Source of the DNA: Flavilitoribacter sp020436695
GTDB lineage: Bacteria; Bacteroidota; Bacteroidia; Chitinophagales; Saprospiraceae
Length of the DNA stretch: 64,000 nucleotides
Direction of reading: 5' to 3'
NCBI GenBank assembly: GCA_041392665.1
Contig: JAWKLQ010000023.1
Coordinates: 1-64,000 of the forward strand
The position numbers were made by a program, and so were the translations under genes. Shown here in pieces: positions 36,054 through 44,607 of the stretch. The notes beneath the pieces are model-generated. The model was given only the letters and a program-made list of their open reading frames with translations. It was not told the DNA's origin and did not search any database. How positions within the stretch are numbered: position 1 is the stretch's first letter; each line of letters starts with the position of its first letter.

Positions 36054-36068
36054 CAATATTAAATATTG
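36054..36068. promoter_or_regulatory. 15-base palindrome directly upstream of rfbF
   Basis: CAATATT-A-AATATTG is a perfect palindrome ending four bases before the rfbF ATG. A second symmetric site, CAGTT-gac-AACTG (36016-36028), lies 25 bases upstream. Either could be an operator or a translation-blocking hairpin. Confidence 0.4.
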
Positions 36069-36072
36069 AATT

Positions 36073-36897
36073 ATGAAAGTAGTTTTATTCTGTGGCGGAA
36101 AAGGCACCCGATTACGAGATTACTCAGAAACCATACCCAAACCTATGGTACATGTTGGGTACCGGCCCATTCTCTGGAACCTGATGAAGTACTATGCTCA
36201 TTACGGGCATAAAGACTTCATATTGGCACTGGGCTATAAAGCCGATCATATCAAGGACTATTTTGTGAATTACGATGAAAAGATCTCTAACGACTTTGTA
36301 TATGCACAAGGTGGGGATAAGATCGAATTACTGAATTCCGACATCCACGACTGGCGCATAACCTTTGTGGATACCGGCATCAATGCCAATGTGGGAATGC
36401 GGCTGTTCAAGCTGAGGGAATATCTGAAAGATGAAGAGGTCTTCATGGCCAACTATGCAGACGGCCTAACCGACATGCACCTGCCGAGCATGGTTGAACA
36501 CTTCGAAGCCCAGCCAGGTAAAGTGGCCAGTTTTATGACGTATAAACCCAACGCCAGTTTTCACACCGTGATGGCTGACGAATCGGGCCTGGTAACGTCT
36601 ATTCAACCCATTTCCTACACCAATTTATGGCTCAATACCGGCTTTTTCCTGTTGCGGCAGGAGATCTTCGACTTTATTGAGTACGGAGACGAACTGGTAG
36701 TGGAGCCCTTCCAGCGGCTCATTGAAAAAAAGCGCCTGACTACTTATCATCATTACGGTTTCTGGCAGCAGATGGATACCTTCAAGGACAAGATGTTACT
36801 CGATGACATGGAAGATGCGGGCAATACTCCCTGGAAAGTATGGAAGGATGAAGTGCCTACTCAACTGATCAAAAAGCATGATCCCATTACAATTTGA
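36073..36897 (+). CDS. rfbF: glucose-1-phosphate cytidylyltransferase
   Basis: A 274-residue nucleotidyltransferase of normal RfbF length. The signature is MKVVLFCGGKGTRLRDYSE then IPKPMVHVGYRPILWNLMKY, with EEVFMANYADGLTDMHLPSM (metal-binding Asp) and LNTGFFLLRQEIFDFI. The FCGGKGTRLR motif and PMVHVG block separate it from RmlA and GalU. It makes CDP-glucose from CTP and glucose-1-phosphate, feeding RfbG. It overlaps the PIG-L deacetylase gene by 20 bases. Confidence 0.93.
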   Translation: MKVVLFCGGKGTRLRDYSETIPKPMVHVGYRPILWNLMKYYAHYGHKDFILALGYKADHIKDYFVNYDEKISNDFVYAQGGDKIELLNSDIHDWRITFVDTGINANVGMRLFKLREYLKDEEVFMANYADGLTDMHLPSMVEHFEAQPGKVASFMTYKPNASFHTVMADESGLVTSIQPISYTNLWLNTGFFLLRQEIFDFIEYGDELVVEPFQRLIEKKRLTTYHHYGFWQQMDTFKDKMLLDDMEDAGNTPWKVWKDEVPTQLIKKHDPITI

Positions 36898-37531
36898 TCT
36901 GAAAGGACGCCGGGGCTTACGGATACTATGCCTGGGAGCCCACTGTGACGATATCGAGATCGGCTGCGGCGGTACTTTGCTGAAGTTGATCGATCAGTAT
37001 CCCATCGAGCAACTGAAATGGATCGTTTTTGCCAGCAATGAGGTGAGAAAACGGGAAGCGGTGGCCAGTGCGGAAAAATTTCTGGAAGCAGTGCCCAACC
37101 GGGAGATCATCGTACTGGATTATCGCGATGCTTTTCTGTCTTTTGCGGCACTCCAGATCAAGGAATATTTCGAGTCGGTGAAAAGATCGATCGATCCGGA
37201 TGTGGTCTTTACCCATTATCGTGACGACCGGCATCAGGATCACCGGCTGATATCGGACCTGAGCTGGAATACCTTTCGCAGCCATTTGGTCCTGGAGTAT
37301 GAGATACCCAAGTATGATGGCGATCTGGGAATACCCAATTTCTTCTGTAAGCTAACCGAAGAACAGGCTGAAAAGAAAGCAGCTATATTACTGGAATGTT
37401 TTGAGAGTCAAAAGAATAAACATTGGTTTGACCGGGATACCTTTTTGTCTCTCATGCGCATCCGTGGAATGGAATGCGCGCATAACGGCCGTTACGCCGA
37501 AGCTTTTCATGCCAGGAAAATAGCCTGGTAA
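36878..37531 (+). CDS. PIG-L family (LmbE-like) zinc deacetylase
   Basis: A 217-residue protein with the zinc motif LCLGAHCDDIEIGCGGTLLK (AHxDDxE) and the later FTHYRDDRHQDHRLISDLSW supplying the third ligand (HQDH). PIG-L enzymes remove N-acetyl groups from sugars such as GlcNAc-linked lipids. The 20-base overlap with rfbF suggests it acts on the same sugar branch or on the ManNAc/GlcNAc residues of the repeat unit. Substrate unproven. Confidence 0.88.
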   Translation: MIPLQFDLKGRRGLRILCLGAHCDDIEIGCGGTLLKLIDQYPIEQLKWIVFASNEVRKREAVASAEKFLEAVPNREIIVLDYRDAFLSFAALQIKEYFESVKRSIDPDVVFTHYRDDRHQDHRLISDLSWNTFRSHLVLEYEIPKYDGDLGIPNFFCKLTEEQAEKKAAILLECFESQKNKHWFDRDTFLSLMRIRGMECAHNGRYAEAFHARKIAW

Positions 37532-37596
37532 AGTATAACTGCTCTAATTCATAAGAGCCCAATTAAATAGCAGTCGTTTTTAAACTAAATAATCTT

Positions 37597-38499
37597 ATGA
37601 ATACCATTTATTTTGACCGATTCATTGGTGATGACCAGCGAAGAGACGAATTGTATCGCGGTAACCTGTTCGTCTATCAACCGACTCCCGCTACATTGGC
37701 ATTGATCGAGCATGCCAAATCTTTGATCGAAGAAGCTTTTGGCGATCTGGAGCCCACAACGGCTCAGCATCATCTTCCGGTAGATGAATATGTGGAGATC
37801 CTGAAAGCATTGAAACCAAAATTCATCCATCACCCGAGATCCAAAAAATTATTGCAGCGGATCTTGCTGGAAATGGGATGCGATCCGGAACAGACCTATT
37901 TTGACGTTCCTCGCATGCGTTCTTCGACCAGCAATGACTATCTGACTTCGGGCATTGCCTATGCCTTTCATCCCCACCGGGATACCTGGTATTCTGCTCC
38001 GATGTGTCAGATCAACTGGTGGCTGCCCATTTATGATGTAGAATCAGGCAATGTAATGGCTTTCCATCCAGCTTATTTTGAACGCCCGGTAAAGAACGGA
38101 TCGAAACACTACAATTACCAGGAATGGCAGCAGACCGGACGGAAAGAGGCCGCCAAACATGTGAATAAAGATACCCGTGAGCAGCCTAAACCGGAAGAAC
38201 CGCTGGAGCTGGATCCACAGGTACGGGTAGTAACGCCTCCCGGAGGAATGTTGTTGTTCTCCGGTGCTCATTTACATTCATCTGTACCGAACGACACCGG
38301 AAAGACGCGCTTCAGCATCGATTTCAGAACGGTAAATCTGGATTGCCTGAACCAGGATGGCGGTGCCCCCAATATGGACACGGCCTGCACCGGCACCAGC
38401 ATGCGGGATTACCTTCGGGTCTCCGACCTGTCGAACATCCCGGAAGAGATCGTTGATCGATACATGGCCGGACCGCCCCGGGCGCCGGTACTGATATGA
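37597..38499 (+). CDS. phytanoyl-CoA dioxygenase-like Fe(II)/2-oxoglutarate oxygenase
   Basis: A 300-residue protein. The iron-binding HxD is in AFHPHRDTWYSAPMCQINWW, with the distal His in FSGAHLHSSVPNDTG and the 2-oxoglutarate Arg in KTRFSIDFRTV. WLPIYDVESGNVMAFHP is a typical core strand pair. These suggest an active non-heme iron hydroxylase. It starts 65 bases after the deacetylase and before the aminotransferase gene. Hydroxylation of a sugar, a sugar-linked amino acid or a lipid is possible; nothing in the sequence decides. Confidence 0.75.
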   Translation: MNTIYFDRFIGDDQRRDELYRGNLFVYQPTPATLALIEHAKSLIEEAFGDLEPTTAQHHLPVDEYVEILKALKPKFIHHPRSKKLLQRILLEMGCDPEQTYFDVPRMRSSTSNDYLTSGIAYAFHPHRDTWYSAPMCQINWWLPIYDVESGNVMAFHPAYFERPVKNGSKHYNYQEWQQTGRKEAAKHVNKDTREQPKPEEPLELDPQVRVVTPPGGMLLFSGAHLHSSVPNDTGKTRFSIDFRTVNLDCLNQDGGAPNMDTACTGTSMRDYLRVSDLSNIPEEIVDRYMAGPPRAPVLI

Positions 38500-38563
38500 T
38501 TTTTTCACCCTGAAGCGGCCCGTATGCTTTTATTGCGGGCTGATTCTTAAAAAGTTAGCCCCA

Positions 38564-39901
38564 ATGATCAAAAGAGCCTTTACAAAGTCCCTTCAGTTAC
38601 AAAACAGATTTCACGCCGCCATACCCGGTGGTGCCCATACCTACGCAAAGGGCGATGATCAGTTCCCGGAATTTTATCCGCCGATCATTGCCCGTGGAAA
38701 GGGATGCCGGGTGTGGGATGTGGATGGCAATGAATTCATCGAATACGGGAGCGGCTTGCGGGCAGTCAGCCTCGGCCATGCTTACCCGGAGATCAACGAA
38801 GCCGCCTACCGGCAGATGAATCTGGGAAACAATTATGTGCGGCCGGCAGCCATTGAGCTGGAAGCTGCAGAAACGTTCCTTGAACTCGTCCCGGGTGCGG
38901 AAATGGTCAAGTTCGGCAAAAACGGGTCGGATGCCACTTCTGCCGCTGTTAAACTGGCCAGGGCTTATACCGGCCGGGATATGGTGGGGCTTTGCGCCGA
39001 TCATCCTTTTTTCTCCATCGACGACTGGTTTATCGGCACTACTGCCATTAATCGCGGTATTCCGCAAAACCTGATCGAACAATCGGTCACTTTTCTCTAC
39101 AACGATATCGGGAGTGTAAAGGCCTTGTTCGCGCGATATCCAGGGCAGATCGCCTGCCTGATCATGGAGCCGGAAAAATATGATCCGTTGGATCTGAACT
39201 TCTATCACCAGATGCAGGCCCTCTGTGAAGCGGAAGGTACCTTGCTGGTACTGGATGAAATGATCACGGGATTCCGCTGGCATATTGGTGGGGCACAAAC
39301 GCATTACGGCATCGTCCCGGACCTTTCTACCTTTGGTAAAGCCATGGGTAACGGATTTTCCATTTCGGCCCTGGCCGGTAAACGGAAATATATGGAGCTG
39401 GGCGGCTTGCAACACAATGAAGAAAGAGTTTTCCTGTTATCTACTACGCACGGCGCGGAAAACCATGCCCTGGCCGTATTCATGGCCGTAGTAGAGGAAT
39501 ATAAGAAACACGATGTGATCGCTTATTTCCAGTATCAGGGGGAGCGCCTGCGCAAGGGAATGCAGCAGATCATCGATCAGCATCACCTGGCAGGCTATGT
39601 AGATATTCACGGTCATCCGGCTTCACTGGTGTTCTCCACCCGCGATCAGGATCAGCAGAGCTCCCAGCCTTTCCGCACCCTGTTTATGCAGGAAAGCATT
39701 AAGCGGGGTCTGCTGGCTCCCAGCCTGATCCTCGGCTTTTCGCATAAAGACGAAGATGTGGATCAGACCCTGGAGATCATCAACGAGGTAGCTGTGATCT
39801 ACCGTAAGGCACTGGATGAAGGGATTGATAAGTATCTGGAAGGACGTTCGGTTCAGCCGGTCTACCGGAAACTTAATCACGAGGCTTTGCAGACAACTTA
39901 A
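38564..39901 (+). CDS. class III PLP aminotransferase (glutamate-1-semialdehyde aminomutase-like)
   Basis: A 445-residue fold-type I protein. Key blocks are GGAHTYAKGDDQFPEFYPPI, RVWDVDGNEFIEYGSGLRAV, MVKFGKNGSDATSAAVKLAR, LLVLDEMITGFRWHIGGAQT (PLP-ring Asp) and DLSTFGKAMGNGFSISAL (Schiff-base Lys). It resembles HemL but, lying in a polysaccharide locus between an oxygenase and a C-methyltransferase-like gene, probably aminates a keto-sugar or another carbonyl rather than making heme precursors. The first 13 residues are basic and polar. The gene ends at a strong bidirectional terminator. Confidence 0.85.
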   Translation: MIKRAFTKSLQLQNRFHAAIPGGAHTYAKGDDQFPEFYPPIIARGKGCRVWDVDGNEFIEYGSGLRAVSLGHAYPEINEAAYRQMNLGNNYVRPAAIELEAAETFLELVPGAEMVKFGKNGSDATSAAVKLARAYTGRDMVGLCADHPFFSIDDWFIGTTAINRGIPQNLIEQSVTFLYNDIGSVKALFARYPGQIACLIMEPEKYDPLDLNFYHQMQALCEAEGTLLVLDEMITGFRWHIGGAQTHYGIVPDLSTFGKAMGNGFSISALAGKRKYMELGGLQHNEERVFLLSTTHGAENHALAVFMAVVEEYKKHDVIAYFQYQGERLRKGMQQIIDQHHLAGYVDIHGHPASLVFSTRDQDQQSSQPFRTLFMQESIKRGLLAPSLILGFSHKDEDVDQTLEIINEVAVIYRKALDEGIDKYLEGRSVQPVYRKLNHEALQTT

Positions 39902-39912
39902 TGAACGCTTTT

Positions 39913-39944
39913 GATGTCAGGCATCTGTCTAGATGCCTGACATC
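39913..39944. terminator. bidirectional terminator between convergent genes
   Basis: GATGTCAGGCATCT (39913-39926) and AGATGCCTGACATC (39931-39944) form a perfect 14-base stem with a GTCT loop, flanked by TTT on both sides. It separates the aminotransferase (plus) from the methyltransferase-like gene (minus). Confidence 0.75.
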
Positions 39945-39956
39945 TCTATTTAGATC

Positions 39957-41138
39957 CTAAAACACTTCAAATGTCCCGGTGAAACCGAGAGAACGGGCAT
40001 GCTCCATGATCTCCTGCTTATAGGTCGCATTGGAGATGATCAATACGTCGATATCCTGTCCGCTGAGTGCTTCCGGAGCTTTTACTTCGAAAGCGGAAGT
40101 GGGGAGGAATTTTCCCTGCCGGTGCGGATTGATATCCAATACCAATGATATGATATCGTGCCTCGGAAAGGCGCTCAGGAAGTTGATCCCCCGCATGCCC
40201 GCTCCCCAGAGCGCGACACGGAATTTTTTATGTTTCCAACCATCAAAGGTTTCATTCCAGGTTTTTTGTCCATTAAGAAAAGCCGCTGAAAAAGCCTCCA
40301 ACACCTCTTCTGTGGTCTCCTGTTGACTTTCCTCAGCACCCTGGCCAAGTTCGGCCGGTACGGCTTCCACCCCCAGATAATCTCCGTCCAGGTATTTACC
40401 GATCTTGGTCACGGTGAAGCCCGCCAGTTCCAGCTGGTAAGCAATAGATGCCGGGGTATACCATGTTCGCTTGGCATAACCGATGTTCCAGATGAGTTGA
40501 TCCTTAAATGTTTTGAACGTATTGGGTACTTCCAGATAGACACCACCTGTTTTTTCTTTCAGGTTATGCTTGAACAGTTTGAGAAACCCTACCGGATCGG
40601 ACAATTCATCCATCAGATGCCGGCAGGTAATGAAGTCTACCCGCAGGTCTTCGTACTTTTCGGAGTAGTAATCCTTTTTGAAGGAGATCTGGTCGGGATC
40701 GAACTGCAGGTCATCGGCTTTCCCATAACTGGGGTCAATGCCCAATCCTCGGTTATTACCGGTCTGGCAGAGCTGGACAAGAAAATGCCCCCGGCCGCAG
40801 GCCACCCCCAGAATGGACTTATTTCGAAGACCATGATGCTCAATGAGGGAGGCAATAAGTTCTTTATTGAATTTTTGGTAGGTGGGCGAATAATGTAGAT
40901 TAAAATCGTAATCGAGAAAAGTGATCTTTGCCGGATCGTAGGTTCTATTGTAAATGTAATGGCAGTTGGGGCAAAAAGTAAGGGTGACCGTACCCGCAGG
41001 AGCATTCAGGGCTTCCTCTTTGGTGGGATATACCACGCCATCCTGAGCCGGTACATTTTCTGCTACAAAAAAATCTCTGACCCCGGACGCCTGGCAGATC
41101 GGGCAAACGGGATCAGTGTGTTGTTCGGTGTGTTCCAT
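39957..41138 (-). CDS. C-methyltransferase-like protein (Methyltransf_13/14 family), minus strand
   Basis: 393 residues from the ATG at 41138 (MEHTEQHTDPVCPICQ); an in-frame ATG 78 bases upstream lacks family similarity. The N-terminal zinc site is CPIC ... FCPNC. The SAM domain starts at SILGVACGRGHFLVQLCQTG, with ITCRHLMDELSDPVGFLKLF replacing the usual NNVLAH block. The C-terminal domain is clear (RVALWGAGMRGINFLSAF, LVLDINPHRQGKFLPTSAFE). It is a divergent relative of the C-methyltransferase at 34.6 kb and the only minus-strand gene in the locus. Homologues are often labelled class I SAM methyltransferase. The acceptor may be another sugar. Confidence 0.8.
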   Translation of the reverse strand: MEHTEQHTDPVCPICQASGVRDFFVAENVPAQDGVVYPTKEEALNAPAGTVTLTFCPNCHYIYNRTYDPAKITFLDYDFNLHYSPTYQKFNKELIASLIEHHGLRNKSILGVACGRGHFLVQLCQTGNNRGLGIDPSYGKADDLQFDPDQISFKKDYYSEKYEDLRVDFITCRHLMDELSDPVGFLKLFKHNLKEKTGGVYLEVPNTFKTFKDQLIWNIGYAKRTWYTPASIAYQLELAGFTVTKIGKYLDGDYLGVEAVPAELGQGAEESQQETTEEVLEAFSAAFLNGQKTWNETFDGWKHKKFRVALWGAGMRGINFLSAFPRHDIISLVLDINPHRQGKFLPTSAFEVKAPEALSGQDIDVLIISNATYKQEIMEHARSLGFTGTFEVF

Positions 41139-41390
41139 TGGAGCTTTTGAGTTTATGAATAGATAGATATTATGATCAGTAAAAAGTGATCTTTTCAGGT
41201 GGAAAAAGGCATACAATAGGAAGGGGGTATTTGAAGACAGAAGATCTTTATCCGGGAGGTAGAAAGGTGTAATTATCAGTTTAACGAAATGCGAAAGAAA
41301 TAGTCTGATACAAGTTTATAATGCTATGAACTGACTATTGGAATGGAATGTAACTATTTTAGGCTCAAGATAAAAAAATTATAAAACTTC

Positions 41391-42686
41391 ATGGACAAGT
41401 TCGAATCTATAGGGGAAAAAATGCACGTTTTGGCTACCCAACTCTATCCCATTTGTCGCAGTATCACCGGTGAGGGAGTACGCGAGACCCTGAGTATTGT
41501 TCGGAAGCAGATACCCATTGAGATTCGGGAAGTACCAACGGGTACAAAAGTATTCGACTGGGAGGTGCCCCGTGAGTGGAACATTCGGGATGCCTGGGTA
41601 AAAGATCCGGCCGGTAATAAGATCATCGATTTTCAGGATCATAATCTGCACGTACTGAATTACAGTATACCGGTACACCGGAAAATAGAACTTACAGAAC
41701 TCAAAAAACACCTGCACACCCAGCCGGAGCAGCCGGATCTGATCCCATACCGGACCTCGTACTATCAGGAAAACTGGGGATTCTGCCTGCCTCACCGGCA
41801 GTATGAACAACTGGAGGAAGGAGAATACGAAGTATACATTGACTCCCGGCTGGAACCCGGTCATCTCACCTACGGCGAACTGTATTTGCCGGGCAAGACT
41901 TCCGAAGAGATCATCTTTTCGGCGCATGTCTGTCATCCCTCCCTGGCTAATGACAACCTGTCCGGAATTGGACTGATTACCTTTCTGGCCCATTCCCTTT
42001 TATCGGAAGATCGACAATTTTCCTACCGGTTTTTATTTATTCCCGGCACCATCGGATCGATTACCTGGCTGGCACTGAATGAAGATATTACCGCACGCAT
42101 CAAAGGAGGACTGGTCGCCTCGCTGGTGGGCGATCCGGGAGATTTTACCTATAAGAAGAGCCGGCAGGGAAATACTTTGATCGATCGCATGGTGACACAT
42201 GTGTTGAAACACTCCGGCACCGGCTACCGGATCATCGATTTTTTCCCTTATGGTTACGATGAGCGGCAATTCTGTTCACCGGGTTTTGATCTTGCCGTCG
42301 GTAATCTCACCCGTTCGCAGTTTGGTCAATACCCGGAGTATCACACTTCCGGAGATAATCTGGAGCTGATCCGCCCGGAATACCTGGAGGCTTCCTTTCA
42401 GGTGTACCGTCAGATAGTTGATATATTGGAGCAGGATGGGTATTACGAAAGTAAAAACCCAAAATGTGAACCTCAGTTGGGGAAGAGAGGGTTATACGAT
42501 GCCATTGGTGGAGAGAGTGACCGGAAAGAGTTACAGATGGCCATGCTTTGGGTGTTGAATCTGGCGGACGGCCAGCACAGGTTGCTGGATATGGCCGAAC
42601 GCTCCGGCTATTCTTTTGAGTTGATCAACCGGATCAGCAAGATCCTGGTGGAAAAGGAGTTGTTGGGGAAATGTGTAGCGAAATGA
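41391..42686 (+). CDS. DUF4910/DUF2172 aminopeptidase-like protein
   Basis: A 431-residue protein found in many surface-polysaccharide loci. The N-terminus has YPICRSITGEGVRETL and the PTGTKVFDWEVPREWNIRDA block. The M28-like centre has FSAHVCHPSLANDNLSGIG and a later EYHTSGDNLE, resembling zinc-peptidase ligands. The C-terminus (ELQMAMLWVLNLADGQHRLL ... INRISKILVEKELL) is a winged-helix segment. It might hydrolyse an amide on an amino-sugar or amino-acid substituent, but no reaction is established for the family. It is transcribed away from the methyltransferase-like gene. Confidence 0.82.
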   Translation: MDKFESIGEKMHVLATQLYPICRSITGEGVRETLSIVRKQIPIEIREVPTGTKVFDWEVPREWNIRDAWVKDPAGNKIIDFQDHNLHVLNYSIPVHRKIELTELKKHLHTQPEQPDLIPYRTSYYQENWGFCLPHRQYEQLEEGEYEVYIDSRLEPGHLTYGELYLPGKTSEEIIFSAHVCHPSLANDNLSGIGLITFLAHSLLSEDRQFSYRFLFIPGTIGSITWLALNEDITARIKGGLVASLVGDPGDFTYKKSRQGNTLIDRMVTHVLKHSGTGYRIIDFFPYGYDERQFCSPGFDLAVGNLTRSQFGQYPEYHTSGDNLELIRPEYLEASFQVYRQIVDILEQDGYYESKNPKCEPQLGKRGLYDAIGGESDRKELQMAMLWVLNLADGQHRLLDMAERSGYSFELINRISKILVEKELLGKCVAK

Positions 42687-42721
42687 CGTATGATTGGTAA
42701 ATTTTAACATGTATTTGCCCA

Positions 42722-42760
42722 TATTTTTGGCAATCAAGAGTAACAAATCAGCTATTTTTG
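42722..42760 (+). promoter_or_regulatory. paired TAnnTTTG elements upstream of the giant dehydrogenase gene
   Basis: TATTTTTG occurs at 42722-42729 and again at 42753-42760; both match the Bacteroidota -7 element. The first also supplies a TTTG 23 bases before the second. Start of transcription near 42767 would leave a 230-base leader. No gene is seen in 42687-42994. Confidence 0.4.
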
Positions 42761-42994
42761 CGTAATTGTTGGGAAGATAGCTATACACAATAAATATTAG
42801 CGAATAATAGATCAGCACAACGGTTACAGAATAAAATCAAGTACAGAAACTCACCCAATAACAAGCACAAACCTAACCATTTCGGACGCCCCTTTGTGAC
42901 CGTACACACTTTCTTGGCATTTATAAGGGACAAATTCACCTGTAGTAAAAGACTCATGGTTGCTCCATAGGTGGCGACCTAACTAGATTATTCC

Positions 42995-44005
42995 ATGAAA
43001 AGGGAAATGAAGAGGATAATGGATGTTTATTCTCCAATATCAAGATCAAAACATTGGTTACACAAAAGAAAACATTACCTGGTAGCCAGCCTCATATGCC
43101 TGTTGCTTTACGGCTTCAGCTTTATGCCGCTGCCTACTCCGGGGATAGACACTCCTTCCCCGATAGGCCCTTATTTGGATGGCGTCCTGCCCTCCGATCC
43201 ACCTTCAGGCAGTAGTGACAACTGGGAGGTGGAAAATGCTTTTCCGAACCTTACCTTTAAAGATCCACTTGCTTTACTGGAAATTCCCGGTGAAAGTGCC
43301 TATTTCGTAGCAGGCAAAGTTGGCCTGATCTATAAGATTGCTGATGATGCCGCCACTACCACCAAGGATATTGTGCTCGATATCAGTTCCATGGTGGACA
43401 CAGATGGCGACTCGGGACTGTTGAATGCCATTCTTCACCCGGAATTTGGCCAGGTGGGAAGCCCTAATCGTGGCTACATCTACGTAATGTACCGGTATCA
43501 CCCGGACGGTAATGTCGGGGGCTGTAATACTAATGCCTTTATTCGTCTGTCGCGCTTTAACCGGCCGGACGGGATGGAAAACTTCGATCCTACCTCGGAA
43601 TATGTGCTGGTCCAGGTATTTGACGAGCATTGCTGGCACAATGGCGGAGGTATGTTCTTTGATGATGAAGGTTACTTTTACTTTACGGTGGGTGATGCCG
43701 GAGGAGCTAATGATCAATATGGGACTACCCAGAGATTGAATGAACGCTTGATGGGAGGGTTGTTCCGCATTGATATGACCATGGATCCCGGTCGTAGCCA
43801 CCCGATCCGCCGCCAACAGATAGACCCGGCCTTTTCTCCTTTTGAAACCGAACACAGTTTTGGACAAGGCTATTATATCCCCAATGATAACCCCTGGCAG
43901 GATGTGAACGGTAGCGTACTGGAAGAATTCTATGCGCTGGGGCTGAGAAGTCCACACCGGGCAGCAATGGATGCCATATCCGGTGATATTTACGTGGTGA
44001 CGTAG
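42995..44005 (+). CDS. PQQ-type sugar dehydrogenase (GSDH-like) domain; N-terminal part of a frameshifted giant protein
   Basis: 336 codons with an N-terminal signal/membrane helix (HYLVASLICLLLYGFSFMPL) and a glucose/sorbosone dehydrogenase-like beta-propeller (AFPNLTFKDPLALLEIPGES, DGDSGLLNAILHPEFG, IRLSRFNRPDG, WHNGGGMFFDDEGYFYFTVG, ALGLRSPHRAAMD). The frame stops at GDIYVVT, where GDIYVGDVGQ is expected: GTGGTGACGTAGGG lacks one G. Between 44006 and 44607 the propeller continues in shifting frames (KGSNLQWPFGEG, VIGGFIYR, GKYLFGDHGVRNIWTLNP) and leads into the next ORF. The intact gene would be 42995-48753, about 1900 residues. Confidence 0.7.
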   Translation: MKREMKRIMDVYSPISRSKHWLHKRKHYLVASLICLLLYGFSFMPLPTPGIDTPSPIGPYLDGVLPSDPPSGSSDNWEVENAFPNLTFKDPLALLEIPGESAYFVAGKVGLIYKIADDAATTTKDIVLDISSMVDTDGDSGLLNAILHPEFGQVGSPNRGYIYVMYRYHPDGNVGGCNTNAFIRLSRFNRPDGMENFDPTSEYVLVQVFDEHCWHNGGGMFFDDEGYFYFTVGDAGGANDQYGTTQRLNERLMGGLFRIDMTMDPGRSHPIRRQQIDPAFSPFETEHSFGQGYYIPNDNPWQDVNGSVLEEFYALGLRSPHRAAMDAISGDIYVVT

Positions 44006-44607
44006 GGCAGGGAACCCCGCGAAGAAGTATCCATTACACCCAAGGGCTCTAATCTCCAATGGCCGTTTGGAGAAGGTTCGATCGCCGGACCCGATCCCCC
44101 ACCAAGTCCGATCATAGGAACGTCCACTCCACCACATTTTCGACTACGATCATTCCGTGGGAAATTCAGTGATCGGAGGGTTTATCTATCGCGACAATAA
44201 ATTTCAGGCTTCCTGGGCGGAAAATATCTGTTCGGTGACCACGGCGTACGCAACATCTGGACCTTAAATCCGGCCAACGGCGAGGTGATCTTTCTGGCTA
44301 ATGTGCCCGGCTCGGGTATCGGTAGTAAAAACGGTATCTCTTCTTTTGCTACCAATGCCGCCGGAGATGTGTTCATCATGGAAGTTGTGGCACGGACCTT
44401 GACGGTGGTGTGATCTACAAGCTCAAACACGCCAATACCGTGCGGAACCACCGGCGCTACTGTCGCTGACCGGTACTTTTTCCGATCTGGTTAATCTGGT
44501 ACCGGCTGATGGTCTGGTTCTTACGGCGTTAATGCTCCTTTGTGGTCTGACCGGGCGGTTAAATACCGCTGGATCGCGCTGTAACGACGGCACGCACGAT
44601 ACTACCG

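Noticed and set aside
38597..39415. A 272-codon minus-strand ORF
   Set aside because: It lies opposite the class III aminotransferase, whose PLP motifs are intact; no independent support.
38564..39901. hemL (heme biosynthesis)
   Set aside because: Fold and PLP motifs match the wider class III group, but the context is a polysaccharide locus with no heme genes, so the symbol was not assigned.
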